From: Cryptomeria japonica
Lineage: Eukaryota > Streptophyta > Pinopsida > Cupressales > Cupressaceae
DNA length: 64,000 nt
Direction of reading: 5' to 3'
Assembly: GCF_030272615.1 (NCBI RefSeq)
Contig: NC_081415.1
Coordinates: 191,856,270-191,920,269, forward strand
Of the stretch, positions 13,001-25,000 are shown in pieces. The notes beneath the pieces are model-generated. The model saw only the letters and a list, made by a program, of their open reading frames with translations, ran no database searches and was not told the origin of the DNA. The translations under genes were made by a program, and so were the position numbers. How positions within the stretch are numbered: the stretch's first letter is position 1; each line of letters begins with the position of its first letter.

Positions 13001-16000
13001 AAAGAACTTCCAACCAAGTAGCCTCTATAAACTTTTGACAATCTCTTTATTTTGCCAACATGGTCATTAAACTCGTTAATATTTTAAGATAATCTTACAA
13101 TATCATCTCCATATAATGTGTTTTTCAGTTCAATGGTGGGCTTGTTTTGGTAATGAATGCAAAAAACTTATGTGGATGGCAGTGCGCATTTTGAGCCAAC
13201 CATGCAGCTCATCCGCTTGTGAGCGTAATTGGAGTGTTTTTTAACGCATACATTCCAGAAAATTCAACTGCCTAACACAACAACGCATGAATGACTTGGT
13301 GTTTGTTCACCACAATCTCCGCTTGAAGCTAAAGAAAGCTCAAGGTAAGAATATTAATATATACTTGCAGTTAGTTGAAATTGTATTCATTGTGTTTTTC
13401 ACTTGTAAGGCAAAGACTAATTTCTACATGGGCAAAATTAGGAACTATTGAGGGAGATGAGCTAATTGACCTCGATGAGATAGATCCAGACTCTGAGTGG
13501 ATTGCTGCTATTGCTGATGATGATGATGATACTTCGCTTGATCCTAAAGATTTTGATGTCCTAAGGATGGCCAACCTGGATCCTGAATGGATTGAACGAG
13601 CTAGGACATGCTCTCACCCAGGAGCATCATCATCAAAGCCTCTTGTCCTCTAGCATGTCATTGGTTACAATTGATTTTTTGGAATTTCTACTTAGTTTAC
13701 AGGTTGAATTTGTCCAAAGTCACAAATTATATTGTAATTGACATTTTGACAACTATCACCATCCAGTTATTATTTATGTTGTGGTATGTTTTGTGCAATG
13801 CAATCAGCGATATGAATATAAACAACGAAAATCTATTTTCTACAATTCATGTGTTGAAGTCTCTATTTTGTTTGCCAACATTATCTCTATGCTATGGAAA
13901 TGCCCTTAGATATAAAAAGAAAAGTAGCTTTTGATTGTTTTTCTACAATTTTTTACGTTTTTTTTTGTAAAACCGATTTTTCTTTTTTTTTCCCTACTTT
14001 TGTTTTGTTGATTAATTCCCCAAACAATTAATGCTTATATGGTTCAAATTGCATGATGGCGCCCTTTGCTGCAATCTGTAGAATAGGATTAGACAACATA
14101 TGCTCTGTCATATTAATTATTCCTTTCTCATGCTTAATCACCAAAGGGGACTGTAAAAGAGAAACTATCCATTTGAAATAACGAGATTGACACAATTTGT
14201 TTTATGTAATCATTCAACTATTGCAACAGTTAATGATCAGTGTGCACCATGGTTTCCTTGCTCATCAAATAATGCTTCCACTTATTCAATACTTGTGCCA
14301 ATGAATACAAATCCTTGTTAGACATGAAACCTCAAATTTTACCTAGCAAACATCCCAGAATGGTAGTAAAATTATTTTCCTCCTTGCTAATATGATGCTC
14401 CATTTGCTTGCCCTGATGCATCAGACTCATTCTCCAACTGGTTTCTATAAGTCAGGTAGTGCCAAATCCTGAGCATTGTTCACGTTTTGCATGAACTTAC
14501 CAAATGAAGTTAGCTTTTTCATTCCCTAACTAAATGATTTATCCCTTGTTCTGAAGGCATGTAAAGTTTATCAAATTTTGGAGAAAGAGGTTATGAGCTT
14601 GCTAAGATATTAGACAACACCTACAAAGCTTCTTACTTCAATCACATCAAAACATTTTGAATACTTTAAGATCACTTTTATCTAGGTTGGGCCTATCCAC
14701 AACTTTCCTCAGCCAATCATATTTTCCAAATATACCAACTTGCAATGACTACCTCACAACCTCATTTTTCAAATGGACCAGCAGCTTGTTCTTTTAGAGT
14801 CTCTAATACCTGTTACAAATATTACATATGTTATTTCCATCTCCTGCTGATAACTGGAATGTTATTCACCTACACTATAAAAAAAAACAACAAATGGGAG
14901 GAGCACATCATTCATCACACTCTTGTAGGTACAAAGTGCATTGCACAACCCAAAAGGAGGTACAAGCCACACATTTAAACCCTGTTGGTTCCTCTTGAAT
15001 GCATTTCTGCATATATCCTCTACAACTTGATGATGACCAAATTTTAAATACAGTTTTGTAAAGTATTTGGCATCCTCCAATTAATAGTGTAAATCAACAA
15101 TACAAGGTAAAAGACATCAATTATTAGCAGTTAGTTTGTTGAGGCCTACAATTAATGCAAATTCTCCATAATCCATTCTTCCTGGGAACCAAGACTATAG
15201 GTAGCCCACCTAGTGAATGTAAATGTCATCATCACACTTTGACCCAAAAGCTTTTGCAACTACTACTTTGCTTCAATAGATACATAAAATAAATTTTTGC
15301 CTCCTTTTATATGAGTTGAGCAGGAATGATTGTTTTCCCTTTTTTACAAAATTGCATTTTCTATCCCAGATGTAAAAGCTTCCAATTTCCAAACACCGCC
15401 TCACACATCAAGTTGCATTTAATTTCATCAATAAGCTAGTGGTTATGGAAAACTTGAACTTGCATTGCCAAGTAACCTACAATTCCCTATCTTTATGCAA
15501 CGGAACCAAGGGATATGATTGTTGATGCTTGTATGCAAAAAATATGTCTATCATTTTTGCAATAGTTGCAATAATTTCTAGAAGTGAAACCCTTTTTTGT
15601 AAAAGGCAAACATATTATTTTGCCTTTCTTTTTAGCAGGTTCATCTTCAGATCCAATTCGATCAAGAGTACCTTGCCATACATCAAAAAAAAATGGTTCA
15701 ATGGTGTAAATAATACCTTGGTCCTAATCCAAGGATGTAATTTTTAGTTAAAAATTCTAATAAGGAAATTAATGATAATGAAATTAAGTTAAAAGCTCGA
15801 CAATAGAAAAAGACAACAAAAATATCTCTAGAGCCCCACGCAAAAAGTCCACCTATTCAAGGGTGTTTTATGACCACACCAACACAGAATAAAATACCAA
15901 GGTATCTTATCCTGTCTTGAGCAACATCCCGTGTATGCTAAGATTGCAAAAGATCATACAGGTGACTCCAAGGTTCTTCTTTGTCAGGTCCTGACGTGTG

Positions 16001-19000
16001 GATAAGCTCAATGGTCATGTGACATCCTGGTAACACAAAGGGTTCTTCACTTCTTCTACAATGTTGGCTGGAACTTCTTCATCGGATATTGCAATCTCTT
16101 GATGCTTCTTCGAACGGATACAACTGAAATGAATTGAAATTAAAGGGGAAAGGGTTAGAGAATCTATTCTACTCCTAAGGACAATGATATCAATGCATAG
16201 TGCTCCAATGTACGAATTCCACATTAATCAAGTTCTACTTCGCCAATATCAACTACAACTCCACAAGAACTGGTGCAATCTTCCAAGGATTATGCAAAGA
16301 ATTTTCATCTCAAAATGAACACCATCATAACGAACAATGCACATTCAATGATTGAAGTTAAGCATCCATATAAAAGGCTCAAGCTAACTTTACACTGCAA
16401 CTTATAATCAATAAGATGCAAAAAGAATGAGCCATGGAAATTCATCAAACACCATTACATTCTCCATTGAAATCAAAGCACTTTATCTAGCAATTGAGAA
16501 ATTGGAAGAACATCATGCAACAAGTTGAAATAAACATGAATCCACCATATCTTCAATGAAATCAAATCTAATTTCTCCAAGTCTTACAACAATGTCTTCT
16601 CCTTCTCCTACTCTACTTCTACTTAAGGAGCAAGAGCTCTCTACTTGAACTAATGAGCTATCTATCTAATGAATTACAATTGAGAAGGCAGGGCCTTTTA
16701 TAGAGATCCCCCCACAAATGAACAACCAAGATTGATTTGAAATCAAGGGCCGAGATTACAAGATGCAAAACCCTAATTAGGGTTTGACCAAAAATGAACC
16801 CTTTGTGACGCCAAGTAGTGGGTCTGGTAATAAATAAGGCACAACGCCCACTATTAAATGACCCATCATTACAAGTAAGCCGGCCACTATGCATTAAATG
16901 AACTGCCACTCCAGGCATTTAATAGATTCTCGCCCAAAATAGCACACCTACTATCCCTCTCCATAGCAGCAAATATGTTGAATTTGGTCATGATGGTTCA
17001 TCAAACACCTCAGCATGTTGGACACCATCTAGACCCGGTGACTCATCATGAGGAATATTCCATTTTGCATCATTTTGTGATCAAGGTTCTAACTTTGAAT
17101 AACTAATCTAAATTTATCTTTCCTTGATCATTTTCTTCCTTCCATGTCCTTGCTTGGGAATTCACCTTCTTGGAATATCTTTCCTTGTCAATGATTATGT
17201 CATTCCTGAAGTCTTTCATACTTGAACTAGATCTCAAGAACTTTGAATGCCTTGAACATCTGGAACTGGAATTCTTCCTCCTTGTTCTTTCTTGACTAGA
17301 ATCTTGGACTTCCAAAGGAAATTCAAGATTATTGTAAATTCTTCTCATCTGTACTTGTTTGAATCTTGAGGTCTTTCAACTAACATTCTCTAGAACTGGA
17401 ATTCCTCCTCCATGAACATCCTGAGAATGGGTTTCTTCTTATACTTGGAAATCATAAACTAGATCTGCTCATCTTGGACCTTCGTGCCTATTGACGTCCT
17501 GATGTTGTCTTTGGATTAGATAGATGAATTCTTGATGTTTATCATTTTTGGATTGTCAAGAATGCCATGTTTTATCAAAATATCTCCTTAGGAACTTCAA
17601 TTTTATGTCTCCAATCACTTTTCTTCTATGGGCGCATTTGAGATAGGCGGAAGGATTCTCCATGTTTGGGCACCAATTCTCCATGGTGGAGGATTCTTCT
17701 TGCTTGGGTGCACACAAAATGACACAGAGGATTCCTCCCAAACTTAGTAAAATTTCATCATTTCTTGCCTCTCTAGATACTTGGGCGCATTTGGAAGGGA
17801 AAGAAGGAATTTTTCCTTAGTGAAATTTCATCCTGTCTATGCCCTGAAAGTGCTTGGACGCATTTGGGAGGAACTAAAGGATATCTTTGTCTTGGAAAAA
17901 AATTCATGATCTTTTTCATTTTTGAGGAATTCCTAAGCGCATATCAACTGTGGAGAAGGAAAAATTCCTTTCCTTGTGAAGTTCTACCATTTCCTGCTCT
18001 GTGAATGCTCGTGCGTGCTTTGTCCTAAAGGAGGAATTTTCTGGCATCCAACCACTTTTTCCATCTTTCAAGAATTTTGTCCAATCTAGAGTCTGGAAGA
18101 GAGGAATTCTCAACACTTAGTCAATTTTTCACTTTCCTGGAATTCTGCATACTTGTCGCATTTTGGCATGGAAGGAGGAATTTGTGCATTTTTTAAAACT
18201 CCATTGCCAGTGAAATACACTCCCTTCCTTGTCTTGGGCACAAATTTGAGGTGGAGGAGGAATTTTGATAGGGAGGAAAAATCCTCCTTGATCAAGGAAA
18301 TGCACTCTCCTCTTGTCCTTGAGCGCAATTTTGAGGTAGCGGAGTTATTTTGCCAAGGAAGGAAAATCCTCCTTGACCAAGGAAATGCGCTCTCCTCTTT
18401 GTCCTTGAGCACAATTTTGAGGTAGTGGAGAAATTTTCAGTGAAGGATGAATTCCTTCATGCCCAAGAATAGACTTTTCGTGCCTTTGCCATTTCGGGGA
18501 AAATTTTCAAACAACCAAAATTTTGATCGTATGCCTGCTTTTCAACTTTTCCAGATTTAGAATTGGATATTTAGGAGTTGTGTCATTAGTCTCCTACCAA
18601 CTGCCAAATATAGGCTTTCCAAAAATAGACTTACTAAAAATAGTAAGTTCTTCCAAACATCAAATTAGGGAAAACCGGGACACTGTGACACTAAAAATAG
18701 ACTTACTAAAAATAGACACTGCTAAAAATAGTAAATTTATTTAAACACAAAAATAGACCAATCCAGGCCGCAATGAAACTTACTAAAAATATTAAGTCCT
18801 CAAAATTCGCTCAAATTTCACTAGTAGCTTCCTTGAAGGGTTCTCATTTCGATGCTTCGTTCAGATTTCTTAAAACCCTAAGTTATTGACATCATTTCTA
18901 AGTCTGAAGGGTAAAAACCCTAAAATAGACAATACCAACTTCCAAACTTAGCCAAAATTTGGTTGTTTCTCTTTTATTTCTGGTTGTTTCTCTTTCATTT

Positions 19001-22000
19001 CTTCATAGCAATTCTCAAGTTTATCCAAACACTTAGCCAAATATCCATCATTCCATTCCTCTACACATGCATTTTGTGTTCTATCACTACAATCTCTTCC
19101 TTGGATGATGATATCATCCACTCAATGATGTCCTCCTCTCAACATCCAAAGTCTTGCTCCCTACAATGTACCTAAAAAAAGACAAGGAAATGTTGTGAAG
19201 TACAAGTATCAATCAAGTTCATAGTTAGCAAAATGCAGAGTTCGAAGGATAAAGCAATAAGCACAATGCATTTCTCAATACATCAAAATCGTAATTCTCG
19301 ACTTGATGACAATATTAAGACTATATCTTGTCTAGGTTGTATGTTCCTTAAGAATCCATTCCCCACTTAGTCATTTTATTACTTTCCAAGATCAAAATCC
19401 AAACCAACAAGACCTTACAACTCATTCCTTAGGGTCGAGACACGACACATACTATAAAAGATTTGGTTTATTCAGCAAAAAAGAGGGGGTCACCATTTGC
19501 AATAGGGCTACGTGTAAGCACCCAAGACAAGTATTAGTGTGAACAGAGTATATTACCTAACTAGTTCCCATCTAGGTCCTATTCACACTCAATTTAGTTT
19601 ACTTTGAGCACATTTAGGTCATTTACTCTTAGTGTCTCATTCCATATGATTGTGACACTTGTCATAATCCTATATTGTCCTATCTTTCAACTTTCATATA
19701 TAAACAAGATTCCTATTGTACATTATGTATCTCAATGCATAGTCCAGCATTCATTTCATACTACCCTCTTGTGAAAGGTTGTTTTGGTTTTGCAAGTGAT
19801 CCTAATTGCTTGAGTCTATTGTGTAACTCTTACAACAAGAAGATGCAAGAAAAAATCTACAACAAACGAGTAAAGATTAAGTTGGAAAGACAAATAACTA
19901 AAAATACAATCAGCATAGAAACTTCAAACCAGCAGAAAACAAACCTTGAATCCCCCCATACTCTATAAGCTTATATCAGTTAATTTTTCCTCAACAGGCT
20001 TATTGTAATCAATGCATAAATATTTTAACCAGCTGGAATCAAGTATAGCAAAGACAAGTTTCTTACAGGTCGAGTAGGTGCACCTGCATATAGATGACCA
20101 AGCTTTGCTGAATTACAGCCAATCCAAATATATATCTGTACAATATAGTGAATCGAATATAAAATAAGCATGTCAGTTCTAAAGAATGTATCTATGAATC
20201 TATTAACTATGTAATATAAATTTAAAATACATACACTGCTAAAGTACTTAATACAACAACTAGTCGCTACAGAAGCTGAAAGGTACAAGGTATAATTTAA
20301 ACAACTAAGATAGAAATTAATAAAGGGATTTAACTTATATTGTGACAGCCATGCATAGCAAACTGAATAAATTTGAGCATAAGTGATGCCCAGTTGTCTC
20401 CACTGAGATCAGATCAGCATATAGATCCATTATTTGTACGGTTTGAAGACAAAGAAAAGCTATGTTTCTTTGTAGAAAATAAGCTTCTGGTTGAATTAAC
20501 TCTTAACTTCATGTATGGAAATTCAAATCTATGTGATAAGGTTAGAGTTTGTACCTTAGACATGCAATGTATATTATATAATTCCAAAAATATTTTGTTA
20601 TCATAATGAAAAAGAAATAAGAGAAATCACAAGTCAACTCTATAGTTGGTCACCTCAAACCTAATCATCCACAGCTGATAAATCTCCTGAAGTACAACTG
20701 ACTATGGTGCAGCCAGTAATAGAGAAGAAGAAGAACTCAACAAACAATATTTCGGACTCCACTAGATATGTCTTGGGTTTTGAATATGGAGGAAATGTGA
20801 TTCAAATGGGGCTTCTCTATAGACCAAAGTAATATGATACTATCTGTTGTGAGGCATTCACACATCGCCCCATCGCAAATGGGGACCCCCACTTTTTTCC
20901 TGCTTTCTAGGATAGTGTTAGAGTCCTTAGCTATTAGCCTTTGCATTAGAGGGGTGTAGGTGGTCAAAAGCCAGGAGTCAAGTGGATAGCCTTGTGTAAG
21001 GTGTGAAATGAGTAAATATGTTAGAGCCTTCACTTCATGTGCATGTCGTCAAGAGCGTACTTCATAACCATCACCCTTGGAGCGAATTCCTCTAAAAGCC
21101 TTATTTGAATTTGAATTAGAGCATTTGAATGAAGATAGTGAGCATGATTTTGATTTGAGATCACCTCAAATGCTCCTTCTTTGGAGCAAAGTTTACTTCA
21201 TGTGCTCCATGATAGGAACGAAGCTTGCATTTTAGGCCCTCATAGGGAAAGTTTGACATGGTTTTGTGAAGGAAAGCTTGAGAAACCTAAGGATTGAATT
21301 GATAAAACGATGAAGTAATGAAGGGTTCATTTTGGTTTTCACTTCACCTTCAAGGCAAGAGGAGCAAACTTCACCTTCATGAACTGAGATACATGAGTGA
21401 ATTTCATGTTTTAGCATAGGTGAGCGAACTTCATGTTTTGAAGGAGATGAGAGAACTTCATGTCTTGGAGTAGGAGAGCGAAATTCATGTCTTAAGGTAG
21501 TGGAGCGAAATTTATTTTTTTTACTTCATGAATTCCAAGTAAGAGTGAATTTCTTTCATATGCTTTGAGCTGATTAGATTTGAGGTAGAAAGGAAACTTC
21601 ATGAACTCAAGCACATGAGTGAACTTCAAGAATCAAGGTACATGAGCAAACTTCATGTTTGGAGGGAGATGAGTGAACTTCATGTTTGGAGGGATATGAG
21701 CAAACTTCATGTACTCAGGCATATGAGAGAACTTCACAAACTGAGCAGGGTGAGCGAACTTCACAAACTGAGCAGGGTGAGCAAACTTCACAAAATGAGT
21801 AGGGTAAGAGAACTTCATGATTTGAAGGAGATGAGCGAACTTCAAGAATCAAGGTACATGATCAAACTTAAAGAATCAAGGTACATGAGTGAATTTCATG
21901 ATTTGAAGGAGATGAGTGAACTTCATGTTTTAGCATAGAGGAGTGAAATTCATGTTTGAGAGGAGGGGAGCGAACTTCATGTTTGAGAGGAGTGGAGCAT

Positions 22001-25000
22001 AATTCATGTATTCCTAAATGAGAGTGAATGTCCTTCATTTGCCCAAGGGATGATATAAGAGTATTTACTTTGAGTCAATCAAATTTTCAGTTGAAAGCAA
22101 ACAAGCCCATTAGAGAGAACTTCACAAATTGAGAGACAGGAGCGAACTTCACCTTCTAGCATACGAGAGCGAACTTCATGTTCTGAGCTTCAAGAACGAA
22201 TTTCAAGTAAACTCTACACCATGTGTTCCTAAGTGAAGGCAAATTTGCAAGATTGATTACAAGACCACTACCTTGAACTGATTTGATGTTTGGAAAGAGT
22301 CATTTTGAGTTGAGAAGATGAAAGGTGAAAGTTCAAAGATCACTTCATGTGAAGCAAGTTTAAGGGTAACTTCATGAGCATTAGTGTTGTAGCGAACTTC
22401 AAGTGCTCCTCTCTCTAAATCCTCTTATCAAACCTGCAAAACACATAAAATCAAGGGATATATCAAGTTAGAAGAACTATCAAAGTTATATATTATGTAT
22501 TTGATACCATGTTTGTTTTGTTTTGCAGATGAGAGAGGATGGTGATTACAAAGCGAAAGGAGAAAGATTGTAAGATCTACATCACCATGCAAGGAAGAAA
22601 ACTTCATTTACAAGCATAAATGCCCAAGAGGAATCTCAACTCTCACAGCACCAGGGAGTCACAGAGAAGGAATTCCAAAGAAGAGAAGCAGTGATGACAT
22701 CAAGAATTTGTTCCAAGGCAACATCAAATACTTCAAAACTAAGACGAGGACAAGATCTATACCTTGCACCTCCATGATTGAAGCCATCAAGAGAATAGTT
22801 TCAAAAGAGTTAATCAAAGATTAGAAGATCATCATCATCACTGCTGAAGCTGGATAATATTGAGTATCAAGAAATATTCCTTCATGATGATCTATCAAGC
22901 CTACAAGTGCAGTTAAAGGTGGAATCCTAGTCATCATCATAGTCACCACTCGCCAATCAGAGAGGTTCCACATCAGCATGTCTAGATGCAATGTACTTGA
23001 CTTACCCGTGATGGCACGAACATCGAGGCACCTACACCTATTATCTATTGGTCATGCCAAAGTGTTGTAATTATTTCATTGGCTAGAATTGAGTTTGTTG
23101 TAATAAACCCTAATTAGGGTTTTCATTGTAAGATCTTGACCATTGATTTCAAATCGATCTGAGCCATTGAATTGTATTGAGAGCATTATAAAAGGCTCAA
23201 GCTCTTCATTTGTAAAGGTTAATAGTTAATAGATAGTTAGGAGAATAGCAATTAGAGTAGAAGTTAGATTAGGAGAAGGCAAAGATTGTTGCCAAACCTT
23301 GTTGTAAAGAACAATTGATTTCATTGAAGTTATGGTGAATTTGATTTGTTACTTCAACAACTTGAATGATCTTTACTTCTCATATTCGCTTTCTTGTCAT
23401 TAGATTGAATGGAAGGATTTGTTGAATGCATTTGTGTGGAATCCGTTTAGTCCATACCAGGAGAAAATCCAATGTTGAAAGCCAGCCCGGAGGTGACTCT
23501 ACCCCTACTGGATGGAGATTCCACACCACTAGCCTCTTACTGATTGTAAGTGCCCCTTGTGTGGTCAACTGGAATGATATGAGCTTAACTTCAAATTGTT
23601 ATGCGTCCATTGTTTATGCATTGACTTGAATGGTGATCAATGTTTGATGGTAATGATTTGAACATCTTTGAAATGTCCTTAGAAGATTGCACTGAGCTTG
23701 TGTCAAATTGTTCAAGTTGATGGTGAGAACTCGCCCAATAAGATTCCATCTAATCATTCACCCATTTTCTTACATTCTAGGTCTAAGAATAGAACTCCCC
23801 AACCCTTTATCTTTTGCCCTTTTTTCAACTCAGGTTAGTTTAGGAACAAAAAAGCATCACAAGATTGCAACATCAAATGATTAAGTTCTAGCGATTCAAG
23901 CATTCAACAATTCAACGTAAGTTGCCTTGTGATACTAGTAATCACATCATCAAACTGTGCTTATCCACATGTCAAGGCCTGACATACAAGAACCTTGGAA
24001 TTGTCTCAAGTGATCCTTAAGCCAATCTTCAACATTTGAGAAGCTTTTTTCAAGAGAGGATAAGATACTTTTGGTTATTTTATTCTATGTTCGCATGTGC
24101 ATAAAAAACACATCAACACTATCTTCTATTTAGAATCCTATACAACCCAAATCTCTCTCTCTCTCTCTCTTGTCATATATATATATGGGGCTTCTTATTG
24201 AGAAGCTCTAGAATCTAACTTATAAAAATCAAGGTTGCACAAAGATGTATCTTCGGCCCCCCGAGATGTGTCTTGGGGACTGGGACGTGAGGGGAGACAT
24301 GCCTGCACGTAGGAGATGCTCCACCGCCATCTTTGAGCGTCTCCCACAGTCTCATAAGAAAAAACAAGAAAACCCTAAAACGTAACAAAAAACACAAAGC
24401 ACAAGGACAAAAGCCAAAAAATAACGCAATGCAAGGAAGAAAACGACGCTCGGAAGGAAAATCGTGAGGATTCACGACACCAGTCAAAAGGATTCATGAC
24501 ACTAGTCAGAAGGATTCACGGCAACGTTGAGGAAGTCCATGCAACTTTGAAAGGTTAGTCTACAATTAGAATTCAGTTCGAATGTCCGAGTCTATATTAA
24601 TTCATTGTCACCACTTCCAAACAAATTGTTTCTATAGAACCCTATCTTAGATGCTTCATACAAAGCTCTGCTAAGCTTAAAAAAAGCATGTAGGAATACT
24701 GGATTAAATGGGACAACCAAACCTTAGGAAAATTGGCAGTTCCATATGTGATATTGATGCAAAAAGATTCATGAACAACATACTACTATACAAGTATGTA
24801 GTGTGTGAGGTGATATAATTAGTGTTGATATCCTATGTAATATAAATGATATGCAATCAAGAAGATAAATATGCTATTAATATATAATGTGAGACAATAT
24901 AATTTAACAGTGTCAATATCCCATGTCGGACAATTGATATACAATCAAGAAGAGAACTCTAAACTAATATCTGATATTCTACATACTAAGACAAATTGAG

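Larger units (their letters stand above)
9755..14045 (+). repeat. Right arm of the ~9.2-kb imperfect palindrome
   Basis: Inverted copy of 4800-9630. It differs by three large deletions, in this arm or the other. One is near 10970 (~500 bp missing here). One is near 12930-12945 (~830 bp of hAT centre missing here, joined at a short homology around TGTCAGAGATGG). The third is near 11575-12420, where ~800 bp are present here only. The outer limit is ATGCTTATATGG near 14045. The spacer at 9631-9754 has no inverted partner. Confidence 0.85.
15864..19529 (-). mobile_element. Long LTR (copy A) of a retrotransposon, minus orientation
   Basis: The reverse complement runs from TGTCTTGGGTGC (19529) to ...CATAAAACA (15864) and matches the solo LTR at 20845-24118 at both ends. 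Shared blocks are the CCCNATTGCAAATGG box near the start, the CTTACTATTTTTAGTAAG block, the TATA box TATAAAAGG with downstream AGGAGAAGGCAAAGATTGTT-like sequence, and the conserved 3' ~190 bp. The U3 part carries a GGAGGAATTCC-type minisatellite. No matching target-site duplication is found, and the 3' end is diverged. Length about 3.67 kb, unusually long for an LTR. Confidence 0.7.
1451..20066 (-). other. PSMG4: Intron 2 of the PSMG4-like gene (18.6 kb)
   Basis: The intron begins GTAAGAAAC (from 20066 downward) and ends TTGTGTACAG at 1451. Its content, from the gene's 5' to 3' side, is a small solo LTR, a long minus-oriented LTR, a gypsy pol fragment and a 9.2-kb palindrome of LINE and hAT remnants. 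The last 3.3 kb (1451-4799) hold no element or exon I can recognise. Confidence 0.8.
20845..24118 (+). mobile_element. Solo long LTR (copy B), 3274 bp, CTATC target-site duplication
   Basis: Begins TGTTGTGAGGCATTCACACA and ends AACACATCAACA (TGTTG...CAACA termini). CTATC flanks both sides at 20840-20844 and 24119-24123. U3 holds a 24-bp minisatellite, the TATA box is at 23187, and a long R/U5 follows. There is no internal domain, so it arose by recombination between two LTRs of a full element. Homology with copies A and C covers both ends. Confidence 0.88.

Noticed and set aside
21615-21938. 107-codon frame with an eight-residue repeat (MSELHVWR type)
   Set aside because: Produced by the 24-bp minisatellite in the solo LTR; the antisense strand is also open, as expected for a repeat whose period is a multiple of three.
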